A stretch of 64,000 bases of DNA from a candidate division NC10 bacterium CSP1-5 (GTDB lineage: Bacteria; Methylomirabilota; Methylomirabilia; Methylomirabilales; CSP1-5). A program made the translations under genes and the position numbers. Under the pieces are notes generated by a model that worked only from the letters and a program-made list of their open reading frames with translations, ran no database searches and had not been told where the DNA came from. Positions 30,912-40,413 of the stretch are shown here, in pieces. Position 1 is the first letter of the stretch; each line of letters starts with the position of its first letter. The DNA lies in the NCBI GenBank assembly GCA_001443495.1, contig LDXR01000002.1, positions 253,306 through 317,305 of the forward strand, given 5' to 3'.

Positions 30912-32111
30912 GTGGGAACACGACCAGAACGAGAGCGTCTTTCCCGGCGCGTGAAAGAGCTGGCGCGCGAGGTTGGTTTTGATCTGGTCGGCCTCTCGCC
31001 GGTTATCCCGCCCCCTCACAGTGAGTCGTTCGCCGAGTGGCTGAGGCGGGGCTTTGGGGGCGAGATGGCCTATCTCGAGCGCGGCGCGACGGCACGCCTG
31101 CACCCAGGGGGTTTTCTCCCGTGGGCGAAGTCGATCGTGTCGGTGGCACTCAACTACTACGTTCCCTTGCACCGAGAGGATGCGCCCCAGGATGGGCTCC
31201 GCGGTTGGATCTCGCGCTATGCCTGGGGAGATGACTACCACGAGATCATGGAGGATTATCTGGGAAAGCTCCTAGCGAGGATACGAGCCGAGGTCGGGGA
31301 GTTCGTCGAAGGACGGGCGTACGTAGATACCGGCCCGGTTCTCGAACGGGAGTTTAGCTCGCTGGCCGGGGTCGGTTGGATCGGGAAGAACACCACCATC
31401 ATTCATCCCCGCCGAGGCTCCTGGTTCTTTCTCGGCGAGCTGTTCCTCAGCCTCGATCTCGAGAGCGACCGGCCGATCCGCGATCGTTGCGGGGGGTGTG
31501 ACCTGTGCATCCGGGCCTGCCCGACGGGCGCACTGGTTGGACCCTATCTCCTGGACTCCCGGCGCTGCATTTCGTATCTCACCATTGAGCTGAAGGGGAG
31601 CATCCCTCGCGAGATGCGCCCGTTAGTCGGGGATCATATCTTCGGCTGTGATATCTGTCAGGACGTCTGCCCGTACAACGCAAAGGCCAGGCCCAGTTCC
31701 GAAGAGCGTTTCTGGCCGCGCGAAGGGCAGTACGCCCCCGACCTCATCCCGCTGCTGGCTTTGTCCGAGGAGGAGTTTCGGCGCCGGTTCAAGGGGAGCG
31801 CCATTCGCCGGGCCAAGCGGCGGGGGCTGCTCAGAAACGTCGCGGTGGCGCTCGGCAACGCAGGGCGGGCCGAAGCGGTCCCGGCCCTGACGCAGGCCCT
31901 TCGACACGATCCGGAGCCGCTGGTCCGAGGTCACGCCGCGTGGGCGTTAGGGCGGATCGGGGGGGGTGCGGCTCGCGAGGGACTCGAACAGGCGTCTACT
32001 CAGGAGACCGACCCTGATGTTCGGGAGGAGATCGGCCTCGCCCTGCACGAAATCAGCGGTCAGCAATCAGCGGTCAGCAGTCCGCTGCGTGCCGGAGAGC
32101 TGGAACGCTAG
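30912..32111 (+). CDS. queG: Epoxyqueuosine reductase with C-terminal HEAT repeats
   Basis: 'WIGKNTTIIHPRRGSWFFLGELFLSLDLESDRPIRDRCGGCDLCIRACPTGALVGPYLLDSRRCISYLTIE..GCDICQDVCPYN'. Confidence 0.96.
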   Translation: MGTRPERERLSRRVKELAREVGFDLVGLSPVIPPPHSESFAEWLRRGFGGEMAYLERGATARLHPGGFLPWAKSIVSVALNYYVPLHREDAPQDGLRGWISRYAWGDDYHEIMEDYLGKLLARIRAEVGEFVEGRAYVDTGPVLEREFSSLAGVGWIGKNTTIIHPRRGSWFFLGELFLSLDLESDRPIRDRCGGCDLCIRACPTGALVGPYLLDSRRCISYLTIELKGSIPREMRPLVGDHIFGCDICQDVCPYNAKARPSSEERFWPREGQYAPDLIPLLALSEEEFRRRFKGSAIRRAKRRGLLRNVAVALGNAGRAEAVPALTQALRHDPEPLVRGHAAWALGRIGGGAAREGLEQASTQETDPDVREEIGLALHEISGQQSAVSSPLRAGELER

Positions 32112-32196
32112 AATGCTCGGAGGCTTCAACTAGGCAGTTCCCTTAACCCAAGAAACCCAAGAAACGCAAGAAACCCAATGAACCCAACACTGAACA
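32050..32196. repeat. Two short-period arrays: (ATCAGCGGTCAGCA)n within the queG 3' end, and (ACCCAAGAA)n after it
   Basis: atcagcg gtcagca atcagcg gtcagca gtccgct; acccaagaa acccaagaa acgcaagaa acccaatga acccaac. Confidence 0.7.
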
Positions 32197-32203
32197 CCCA
32201 AGC

Positions 32204-33400
32204 ATGAGCGATCTGTACGCCGATTTTCGACGGTATCTCTGTCCCACATCGGCTGAACCGCTCGGGCTCATCATCGAGAGGGCGGAGGGCTGCTTCCTGC
32301 GGACTCGCGACGGGAAGAGCATCCTCGACTTCGTCTCGGGCATTGGGGTGAGCAGTGTGGGCCACGGCGGTCCGGAGGTGTTGCGGGCGATCAGCACCCA
32401 GGTCGAGCGGCATCTCCACGTGATGGTCTATGGCGAGATGGTCCAAGAGGCGCAGGTCGCGTTGGCCAAGCGCCTTGCCGAGATCGCTCCGGGCGATCTC
32501 TCGATGACGTTTTTCTGTAACAGTGGGGCGGAGGCGATCGAAGGGGCAATCAAGCTCTGCCGCAAGGCGACAGGCCGGACGCGCGTGGTCGCCTTCGCCG
32601 GGGGATACCACGGGGATACCCTTGGGGCCCTGTCGATCTCGGGCGAGGCCCGCTACCAGAAACCGTTCGAGCCGCTCCTGCCCGACGTGCATTTGCTTCC
32701 CTTCGACGCCTGCGACGCCTTGGATGGCATCGACGAACGGGTGGCGGGGGTCGTGGTGGAGCCGATCCAGGGAGAGGCCGGGGTGCGCGTCCCGGGCCCC
32801 GACTTTCTGCCCACGCTGAGGGCCCGCTGCCGCGAAGTTGGGGCATTGTTGATCCTGGATGAGGTTCAGACCGGAATTGGCCGCACCGGACGGTGGTTTG
32901 CGTGCGAGCACTGGGAAGTGGTTCCAGACTGCCTGGTGCTCGCCAAGGCGGTGGGGGGTGGGATGCCCTTGGGTGCTTTCATTGCGCGTCCAGCGCTGAT
33001 GCGCACCCTCTGGGCCGATCCGCCTTTTGCCCACGTGACGACCTTTGGCGGCCACCCCGTCTCGTGTGCCGCGGGGCTTGCCGCCCTCCGCACCATCGAT
33101 CAACAGGGACTTCTCAAAAACGCCGAGACCATGGGCAATCACCTCAGAAGCGCCATGTCCCGCCTTCACGGGGTGAAAGAGGTCCGAGGGATCGGCCTCC
33201 TTCTGGGCCTCGTCCTCGAGGAGCCGTCTCTGACGCCGCCTGTCCTTCGCCTGGCGTTAGAGCGTGGCTTGCTGGTGGGGGACTTTCTCTACGCCGACGG
33301 GGTCATCCGCATCGCACCGCCCCTGGTGGTGTCGCGGGAACTCTGCGATCGGGCGGTCGAGGTTTTGGGGGAGAGCCTCCGCATCGCGCGACAAAGATGA
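32204..33400 (+). CDS. Class III PLP aminotransferase (acetylornithine/GABA aminotransferase-like)
   Basis: 'FFCNSGAEAIEGAIKLCRKATGRTRVVAFAGGYHGDTLGALSISG..LLILDEVQTGIGRTGRWFACEHWEVVPDCLVLAKAVGGGMPLGAF'. Confidence 0.93.
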   Translation: MSDLYADFRRYLCPTSAEPLGLIIERAEGCFLRTRDGKSILDFVSGIGVSSVGHGGPEVLRAISTQVERHLHVMVYGEMVQEAQVALAKRLAEIAPGDLSMTFFCNSGAEAIEGAIKLCRKATGRTRVVAFAGGYHGDTLGALSISGEARYQKPFEPLLPDVHLLPFDACDALDGIDERVAGVVVEPIQGEAGVRVPGPDFLPTLRARCREVGALLILDEVQTGIGRTGRWFACEHWEVVPDCLVLAKAVGGGMPLGAFIARPALMRTLWADPPFAHVTTFGGHPVSCAAGLAALRTIDQQGLLKNAETMGNHLRSAMSRLHGVKEVRGIGLLLGLVLEEPSLTPPVLRLALERGLLVGDFLYADGVIRIAPPLVVSRELCDRAVEVLGESLRIARQR

Positions 33401-33486
33401 TGACGGCTCGACTGAGCTCGCCGAAGTCCGATGACCGATCAAGGAGGTTCGAGGACTGAGTACCTGAACTTGGGAGGGACGACGGA

Positions 33487-34563
33487 TTGCGAGAGCCTCT
33501 CGTTGAGCGCGTGCTGAGGTTCATTCGAGGGACGACCGACGAGACCTTTGAGGGACTAGCCCTGGAGGTTTTCGGTTTTCAGTACCAGAGGAATCCGGCC
33601 TATCGACGCTTCTGTGGTCAGCGAGGAGTCACGCCGGATACCATAGTCCGTTGGGACGATATTCCTCCAGTCCCCACGGCAGCCTTCAAGTTTCTGGACC
33701 TGACCTGCGCCCCGCCCGAACACGTCTTCCTGACCAGCGGGACGAGTCAGGGTGGAGAGCGGCGAGGGCAACACGGATTCCCCTGGCTCGAGCTTTACGA
33801 TACCTCCCTCCTGAAGAATTTCACTGCCCATCTCCTTCCTGATGGACTGCGGCCTCGGATGCTCATCCTGGCGCCGCCTCCAGACCTTCACCCCGCCTCC
33901 TCCCTGTCCCATATGCTCGAGGGAGTGCGGAAAGCGCACGGAGGCGAAGGGAGCGTATATTTTGTCGGCGAGACGGGGATGAATCTCGCCGGGCTGCTGG
34001 ACAGCTTGCGCGAGGTCGAGTCGCAGCAAGATGCAATCTGCCTTCTCGGTACCTCGTTCGCCTTCGTCCATTTCCTCGACGTGTGTCTTCTGGAGGGATG
34101 GACGTTTCAGCTCCCTGAGGGGAGTCGTCTGATGGATACCGGAGGCTTCAAGGGGCGATCCCGCGAGCTCTCGCGAGAGGAGCTGTTGCGCCTCTATGGA
34201 AAGACTCTTGGGATTCCCGAGGCGCTGTGCATTAACGAGTACGGCATGACCGAGATGGGTTCCCAATTTTACGACAATACCCTGAGGGATCGGTTTCTGG
34301 GGCGCTCGCGCGTTCGGTTCAAAGAGGTCCCTCCCTGGGTGCGGACGCGTATCCTCGATCCCACGACGCTTGAGGAGATCCCGGAAGGCCAGGTGGGGCT
34401 CCTCACCCACTACGACCTGGCCAACTGCGGATCGGTGCTGGCGATCGAAACCGAAGATCTGGGCTACAGGGTCGCAGAGGGGTTCGAGGTGGTTGGCCGA
34501 GCGCCCGGGGCCGAGGCGCGGGGTTGCTCTTTGACCGTCGAGGAGCTTGAAAGAAGGCGATGA
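33487..34563 (+). CDS. LuxE-like acyl-protein synthetase (adenylating)
   Basis: 'FGFQYQRNPAYRRFCGQRGVTPDTIVRWDDIPPVPTAAFKFLDL..VFLTSGTSQGGERRGQH..INEYGMTEMGSQFYDN'; TTG start. Confidence 0.82.
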   Translation: MREPLVERVLRFIRGTTDETFEGLALEVFGFQYQRNPAYRRFCGQRGVTPDTIVRWDDIPPVPTAAFKFLDLTCAPPEHVFLTSGTSQGGERRGQHGFPWLELYDTSLLKNFTAHLLPDGLRPRMLILAPPPDLHPASSLSHMLEGVRKAHGGEGSVYFVGETGMNLAGLLDSLREVESQQDAICLLGTSFAFVHFLDVCLLEGWTFQLPEGSRLMDTGGFKGRSRELSREELLRLYGKTLGIPEALCINEYGMTEMGSQFYDNTLRDRFLGRSRVRFKEVPPWVRTRILDPTTLEEIPEGQVGLLTHYDLANCGSVLAIETEDLGYRVAEGFEVVGRAPGAEARGCSLTVEELERRR

Positions 34564-35933
34564 AGGTCGCTGCCTATCATCTCCCGTCACAGGTCTCGGG
34601 ATGTGAAGTCGAGACCCGCGCGCTTGGTACGGTGACGCTGGAAGTCCCGCGGATCACGCCGACGCTCCTCACCGAAGTGATCGGACATCTGCAGAGGGCC
34701 CGGGAGCGCCTCCGGAAGCGAAAGGGGCAAGAGATCGCCGAGATCCTCGCGGAGGTTTTTCGCCGGTGGCAAGATCGCACCGACCCCTTTCGTCAGGACG
34801 CCGAGGCGGCGCTGCCTGCGACCACCCGATTTTCGCCCGGCATGGTGGCCCACGGCCTGGATCTCTTGTGCGAGGGATACACGGCGGATGCCTTTGACGA
34901 GCTCCTCCAGGGGATCGGGGACGAAGAGGCCTTGGAGGGGTTTGTCCATCTCGGATCCCAACTGAGCCGTGCGTACGGCCCCGCCCTGATCACCCATGTG
35001 CTGGCGGGAAACATCCCCGGGATAGGACTTCCGGGTCTCATCGCCGCCACCCTCCTCGGATCGGCCAGTCTGATCAAGACCGCCTCGGCGGAGCCGCTCT
35101 TTCCCGCGCTGTGGGCGGCTTCGGTCGCTCGGGAGGACCCGGAGATCGGCGAGTGCCTGGCCGTCCTGTGGTGGAGTGGCGGCCGGGCAGATCTGGAAGC
35201 CGTGGCCTTTGATCGCGCCGAGGTGGTCATCGCCTATGGCAGCGAGCAGACGATCCACGAACTTCAGGGGCGCATCCGATGTCGATTCCTGGACCACGGG
35301 CACCGCGTGAGTTTCGGTCTGATTGGCCGGGAGGCTCTGGCGAGGGCAGAGGGGGTGGCGGATCGGGCCGCCTACGATGCCTCCCTCTTCGACCAACAGG
35401 GATGCCTCTCACCGCATCTCTTTTACGTGGAGGAAGGGGGAAGGATGAGCCCGAGGGAGTTTGCCGAGCTGATGGGGGCGGCCATGGCGAGGTGGGCAGA
35501 GCAACTTCCGCCGGGACTGCTCACCGTAGAGGAGGCAGCCACCGTCCGGAGGTTTCGGGCCGGCTATGAAGCCCAGGAGCTGGCCGGAAAAGAGGTCGCC
35601 CTCTTCACGAGTCCGCGGGGGCTCGACTGGACCCTCATCTACGACGCCGATCCGACGTTTATCCCTTCTTGTCTCCACCGAACCGTTTTGATCAAGCCGG
35701 TGGCGGACCTCTTGGAGGTAGGGGGTCTGCTGCGACCGTGGCGGCCGTATCTTCAGGCTGCAGGTGTGGCGGTGATCCCGGAGCGGATCGGGATGCTCGC
35801 GGGTACGTTAGGCCATGCCGGGGTGAACCGGATATGTCCCATTGGCAGGATGCAGGCGCCTCCGCTCACCTGGCACCAAGAGGGACGGCCCCTCTTCCGG
35901 GATCTCTTGCGGTGGACGGATCTCGAAGTGTAG
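34560..35933 (+). CDS. LuxC-like acyl-CoA reductase
   Basis: 'VLAGNIPGIGLPGLIAATLLGSASLIKTASAEPLFPALWAASV..VIAYGSEQTIHELQGRI..DQQGCLSPHLFYVEE' ; 4-nt overlap with LuxE-like gene. Confidence 0.85.
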   Translation: MKVAAYHLPSQVSGCEVETRALGTVTLEVPRITPTLLTEVIGHLQRARERLRKRKGQEIAEILAEVFRRWQDRTDPFRQDAEAALPATTRFSPGMVAHGLDLLCEGYTADAFDELLQGIGDEEALEGFVHLGSQLSRAYGPALITHVLAGNIPGIGLPGLIAATLLGSASLIKTASAEPLFPALWAASVAREDPEIGECLAVLWWSGGRADLEAVAFDRAEVVIAYGSEQTIHELQGRIRCRFLDHGHRVSFGLIGREALARAEGVADRAAYDASLFDQQGCLSPHLFYVEEGGRMSPREFAELMGAAMARWAEQLPPGLLTVEEAATVRRFRAGYEAQELAGKEVALFTSPRGLDWTLIYDADPTFIPSCLHRTVLIKPVADLLEVGGLLRPWRPYLQAAGVAVIPERIGMLAGTLGHAGVNRICPIGRMQAPPLTWHQEGRPLFRDLLRWTDLEV

Positions 35934-35940
35934 GGGGGAG

Positions 35941-36204
35941 ATGGCGGGATTCTGGGATCGGTTTCTCTCAGGCCTCAGACATGTGCTGAAAGCCCCAGCG
36001 GTACCGCCGCGGCGAAGCCCCTGGGTCCTGGTCGCTCATGTGTCCCCCGGTCCTGGCCTGCAATGCCATTTCTGTGGTCGGGAGGGGGCACAGGGCGAAG
36101 GAGAAGAGGGCCGATCGGGACTGGTCCAGGCCCGACACAACCCTCGTCTGCAACACGTTGTCTGCGGCGATTGCCTGAGGTGGAACAGGATTACCCCCAC
36201 CTAA
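35941..36204 (+). CDS. Small CxxC...CxxC protein (zinc-ribbon-like), possibly frameshifted before its C-terminus
   Basis: MAGFWDRFLSGLRHVLKAP..GLQCHFCGREG..HVVCGDCLRWN; the -1/+1 frame continues as '..THKEDVAPEELQKRVQVIFARKK'. Confidence 0.45.
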   Translation: MAGFWDRFLSGLRHVLKAPAVPPRRSPWVLVAHVSPGPGLQCHFCGREGAQGEGEEGRSGLVQARHNPRLQHVVCGDCLRWNRITPT

Positions 36205-36325
36205 CCACGCATAAAGAAGACGTCGCGCCGGAGGAATTGCAGAAACGCGTGCAGGTGATCTTCGCGAGGAAAAAGTAAGTCTGTGAGGCCTCTTTACGTT
36301 ACCGGTCCTCAGGAAGGAGGAAGGG

Positions 36326-37504
36326 ATGAGCGGGGTACGGGTACTGGTTGGCACAAGGAAGGGCGCGTTCGTCCTGACGTCGGACGGCAAGCGCCAGCGG
36401 TGGGATGTCAGCGGCCCCCACTTTGCGGGCTGGGAGATCTACCACCTCAAGGGCTCGCCCGTCGACCCGAACCGGCTATATGCGTCGCAGACCAGCGGCT
36501 GGTTCGGGCAGGTGATCCAGCGCTCCAACGACGGCGGCAAAACGTGGGATGCGCCCGGAGGCGGGGTGACGATCTCGCCAGGCGGCATGCCTGCTGGCGA
36601 GAGCAACAAATTCGTCTACGACACTTCTCCGGGAACCGGCAAACCCCTCACGACGCATCAGTGGTATGACGGCACACAGCACCCCTGGGAGTTCAAGCGC
36701 GTCTGGCATCTCGAACCGTCGCTGACCGATCCGGATACCGTTTACGCCGGGGTGGAAGACGCGGCCCTGTTCCGCACGACCGACGGCGGCCGGACGTGGC
36801 AGGAGCTCGCCGGGCTGCGCGGCCACGGCTCGGGGCCCCGGTGGCAGCCGGGCGCCGGCGGGATGTGCCTGCACACGATCCTGCTGGATCCGAGCCATCC
36901 CGAGCGGATCTTCATCGCCGTCTCGGCCGCGGGCGCCTTCCGGACCGACGACGCCGGGAAGACGTGGCGGCCGATAAACCGTGGCCTGCACTCGGAATAC
37001 ATCCCCGACCCGAATGCCGAGGTCGGCCACTGCGTGCACCGCATCGCGATGCACCGGTCGCGCCCGAGCGTGCTTTTCATGCAGAAGCACTGGGACGTCG
37101 TGCGCAGCGACGACGCCGGCGAGTCGTGGCAGGAGGTCAGCGGAAACCTGCCGACCGACTTCGGGTTCCCGATCGACGTGCACGCGCACGAGCCGGAAAC
37201 CATCTACGTCGTCCCCATCAAGAGCGACTCGGAGCATTATCCGCCCGAGGGTAAGCTGCGCGTCTACCGCAGCCGCACGGGCGGACACGAGTGGGAAGCT
37301 CTCACGAAAGGGCTGCCGCAGAGCGACTGCTACGTGAACGTGCTGCGGGACGCGATGGCCGTTGACTCGCTTGATTCGTGCGGCGTGTACTTCGGCACCA
37401 CCGGCGGCCAGGTGTACGCATCGGCCGACAGCGGCGACACATGGGCGCCCATCGTCCGGGATCTTCCGGCCGTCCTGTCCGTCGAGGTCCAGACAGTGCC
37501 ATGA
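36326..37504 (+). CDS. BNR/sortilin-type beta-propeller protein (exo-alpha-sialidase-like fold)
   Basis: Repeated 'S.DGGKTW', '[11 protein letters not shown]', '[11 protein letters not shown]', '[11 protein letters not shown]', '[11 protein letters not shown]'. Confidence 0.88.
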   Translation: MSGVRVLVGTRKGAFVLTSDGKRQRWDVSGPHFAGWEIYHLKGSPVDPNRLYASQTSGWFGQVIQRSNDGGKTWDAPGGGVTISPGGMPAGESNKFVYDTSPGTGKPLTTHQWYDGTQHPWEFKRVWHLEPSLTDPDTVYAGVEDAALFRTTDGGRTWQELAGLRGHGSGPRWQPGAGGMCLHTILLDPSHPERIFIAVSAAGAFRTDDAGKTWRPINRGLHSEYIPDPNAEVGHCVHRIAMHRSRPSVLFMQKHWDVVRSDDAGESWQEVSGNLPTDFGFPIDVHAHEPETIYVVPIKSDSEHYPPEGKLRVYRSRTGGHEWEALTKGLPQSDCYVNVLRDAMAVDSLDSCGVYFGTTGGQVYASADSGDTWAPIVRDLPAVLSVEVQTVP

Positions 37505-37797
37505 TCCGCGTTGCGCTCCCGCAACATCTGCGGACGCTGGCGCAGGTCGACGGAGAGGTGCAGCTCCAGGTGGACGGCCCGGTGACGCAGCGCTCGGTGC
37601 TCGACGCGCTCGAAGCCCGCTATCCGGTGCTGCGCGGGACGATCCGCGACCACGTGACGCAGCAGCGCCGGCCGTTCTTGCGGTTTTTCGCCTGCGAGCA
37701 GGATCTGTCCCATGAGCCGCCGGATGCGCTCCTGCCCGAGGCGGTCGCGATGGGGAATGAGCCGTTTCTGGTCGTGGGGGCCATCGCCGGGGGCTAG
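37501..37797 (+). CDS. MoaD/ThiS family ubiquitin-like protein ending in Gly-Gly
   Basis: '[50 protein letters not shown]...VVGAIAGG*'; ATGA overlap with preceding gene. Confidence 0.8.
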   Translation: MIRVALPQHLRTLAQVDGEVQLQVDGPVTQRSVLDALEARYPVLRGTIRDHVTQQRRPFLRFFACEQDLSHEPPDALLPEAVAMGNEPFLVVGAIAGG

Positions 37798-37872
37798 CGT
37801 TCACCGGAGCGGTGCGCATTCGCCACCACGATAAGGTTCCATAGTGGAACAGAATCACCTTGGCCTGAGAAA

Positions 37873-37998
37873 TCACCGCGGCTCTATCGGATAGCCTGCC
37901 TGTCGCCAGGCCTCAAGCCCTCCCCGCAGCGCTGCCACCGCGTGAAAGCCGCTCGCCTTGGCCGCGGCCGCCACCCGGGCGGCCGTTTTCTCCTCGGG
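37873..37998 (-). pseudogene. Remnant of rhodanese-domain C-terminus (PEEKTAARVAAAAKASGFHAVAALRGGLEAWRQAGYPIEPR*)
   Basis: Hand translation of the minus strand; no start codon and stops immediately upstream. Confidence 0.65.
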
Positions 37999-38139
37999 TC
38001 AGGTTCACTCTCTATCCGCCGCCTCATCCCTTACGCCTGATCGCAAAATAGTTGACACCCCATAGGGACGCAAGGGTACACTACACCTTCCCGAGGGACG
38101 AGTCACTCATTTGTCACCTATCGTTCGTGAGGGGAGCCT

Positions 38140-40398
38140 GTGCGAATCACGTTTCGGATTGTCCTCTCAATCATTGTCGTCGTCAGCGCCATTGCCTTTC
38201 TGCTCACTCTTTGGCAGGTACAGCAGGAGAAGGAAGGGTTGAGGCGGGATCTCGATCGCCGCACCTCACTCCTCGCCGAGAGCCTCCGGGAGACGATTGA
38301 GCCTTTGGTGGGGCAGCCTCAGACCGCACGCATTCAGCAAATTGTCGAAAAGTTCGGCAACCGGGAGAAACTGGCTGGAGTCGCTGTGTACGATGCCAAG
38401 GACCATCTCATCGCCATCACACCGGCGCTGGCTCCTCAGCTCCCGACGATACCCTCGTTGATCCCTGAAGCCATGAATGCAGATCGCGGCACGGGAGGTT
38501 TTGTCCACATTGGGAACACGAGGATGTACCTCTATGCCCTTTCCTTCCACCGCGAAGCTGTTGTCACCGGCGCCGTGGTCATCTTCTACGATGCGACGTA
38601 CCTCCAGGATCATCTCTCCCGCATCTGGAAAAACAACTTCGTCGGGTTTCTGGTCCAGGCGCTCTTGATCTCCCTCACCACGCTCTTTGTTGTCCGTTGG
38701 AGCATTGTCGGGTCAATCGCCAAGATGGCGGAGTGGATGAAGAGGCTCCGCACCGATACGACCGCCGAACCACTTCACTTCCCTGATGGGGATATGTTTG
38801 AGCCGTTGACAAAAGAGGTCGCCCAGATGGCAAGAAGCGTCCTGGCGGCGCGGGCGTCCGCCGAGGAGGAAGCAAGGCTGAGACAGGCTGCAGAGTCTCT
38901 CTGGACTCCAGCACGGCTCAAAGAGCATGTGCGGACCCTCCTGTCCGAGAAATCTCTCTTTGTTATCTCGAACCGCGAGCCGTACATTCATGTCAGGAAA
39001 GGCACGCAGATCGAGTGTGTGGTTCCTCCAAGCGGTTTGGTGACGGCTTTAGAGCCAATTCTGAAGGTGTGCGGGGGCGTGTGGATTGCCCACGGCAGCG
39101 GCGATGCAGACCGCGAGGTCGCAGATCAGCAGGACAAGCTTCGGGTGCCCACCGAGGATCCTCAATATGTCCTGAAAAGGGTCTGGCTCACCAAGGGAGA
39201 AGAGAAGGGATACTACTACGGATTTTCGAATGAAGGTCTCTGGCCCCTCTGTCATATCGCCCATACCCGACCGATCTTCCGTATCGATGATTGGGAGTAT
39301 TATCAAATTGTGAACACGAAATTCGCAGAAGCCACTCTAGCAGAGCTCGAGGGCATCGATGAACCCGTCGTCCTGGTCCAGGATTATCACTTTGCGCTCC
39401 TTCCCAGATTGATCAAAGAAAGACGTCCGGATGCCAGGGTCGGCCTCTTCTGGCACATCCCGTGGCCCAATCCCGAGTCCTTTAGCATCTGCCCGTGGCA
39501 ACGAGAGCTTGTTCATGGAATGCTGGGGGCAGACCTCATCGGTTTTCACATCCAGTTCCATTGCAACAACTTCCTGGATACCGTCGATCGGACACTGGAA
39601 TCCCGCATCGTCTGGGAACACTTCGCGGTCAGGCGAGGACGGCAGACCACGTATGTGAAACCATTTCCGATCAGCATCGCATTCCCTGACCATGGTGAGG
39701 CACAGTTGATGAAGCCACCGGCAACGATCAGCAAGGGAAGTCTCCTCGGAGGCCTCGGCGTTAAAGCCAGATTTCTGGGGGTCGGTGTGGACCGTCTCGA
39801 CTACACCAAAGGGATCTTGGAACGTTTGAGGGCCGTTGAGCGCTTCTTGGAAAAATACCCCACCTACCTCAATGAATTCACCTTTGTCGAGCTCGGCGCA
39901 CCAAGTCGGACATCCATCAAACACTACCACGACTTGATCGCCGAGGTGGAGGCTGAGTGTGACAGAATCAACTGGCGCTTTCAAACCGAGGAGTGGAAGC
40001 CAATCATTCTCTTGAAAAAACATCATAGCCATGAAGAAATCGCACCTTTCTACGAAGCCGCCGATGTCTGCCTCGTGACATCTTTACACGACGGGATGAA
40101 CCTCGTGGCGAAAGAATACGTTGCCGCACGGGAGGATGAGCAGGGGGTGCTGATCCTCAGTAGATTTACGGGAGCTTCACGAGAGTTGCGAGACGCCCTG
40201 ATTGTCAATCCGTACAACATTGAGCAGATGGCAGAGGCGATTCGCTCGGCCGTGGAAATGGATGCCGAAGAGCAGCAGGCTCGGATGCGCAAGATGCGGC
40301 ATGTCCTCAAAGAGCAAAACGTCTATCGCTGGGCTGCGAACTTGATTACAGAACTTGCCCAAATACGTATCGAAAAAGGTTCTATCGCCAAGTCGTAG
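38140..40398 (+). CDS. Membrane-anchored sensor (TM-periplasmic-TM-HAMP-like) fused to trehalose-6-phosphate synthase (GT20)
   Basis: N-term TM 'FRIVLSIIVVVSAIAFLLTLW', second TM 'FVGFLVQALLISLTTLFVVRW', then GT20 'VGVDRLDYTKGILERLRAVERFL..LVTSLHDGMNLVAKEYVAAR'. Confidence 0.9.
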   Translation: MRITFRIVLSIIVVVSAIAFLLTLWQVQQEKEGLRRDLDRRTSLLAESLRETIEPLVGQPQTARIQQIVEKFGNREKLAGVAVYDAKDHLIAITPALAPQLPTIPSLIPEAMNADRGTGGFVHIGNTRMYLYALSFHREAVVTGAVVIFYDATYLQDHLSRIWKNNFVGFLVQALLISLTTLFVVRWSIVGSIAKMAEWMKRLRTDTTAEPLHFPDGDMFEPLTKEVAQMARSVLAARASAEEEARLRQAAESLWTPARLKEHVRTLLSEKSLFVISNREPYIHVRKGTQIECVVPPSGLVTALEPILKVCGGVWIAHGSGDADREVADQQDKLRVPTEDPQYVLKRVWLTKGEEKGYYYGFSNEGLWPLCHIAHTRPIFRIDDWEYYQIVNTKFAEATLAELEGIDEPVVLVQDYHFALLPRLIKERRPDARVGLFWHIPWPNPESFSICPWQRELVHGMLGADLIGFHIQFHCNNFLDTVDRTLESRIVWEHFAVRRGRQTTYVKPFPISIAFPDHGEAQLMKPPATISKGSLLGGLGVKARFLGVGVDRLDYTKGILERLRAVERFLEKYPTYLNEFTFVELGAPSRTSIKHYHDLIAEVEAECDRINWRFQTEEWKPIILLKKHHSHEEIAPFYEAADVCLVTSLHDGMNLVAKEYVAAREDEQGVLILSRFTGASRELRDALIVNPYNIEQMAEAIRSAVEMDAEEQQARMRKMRHVLKEQNVYRWAANLITELAQIRIEKGSIAKS

Positions 40399-40413
40399 GC
40401 ATGACAAGGGTGT

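Noticed and set aside
36476-37876. 466-aa minus-strand ORF
   Set aside because: Antisense to the BNR propeller gene; composition typical of a shadow frame.
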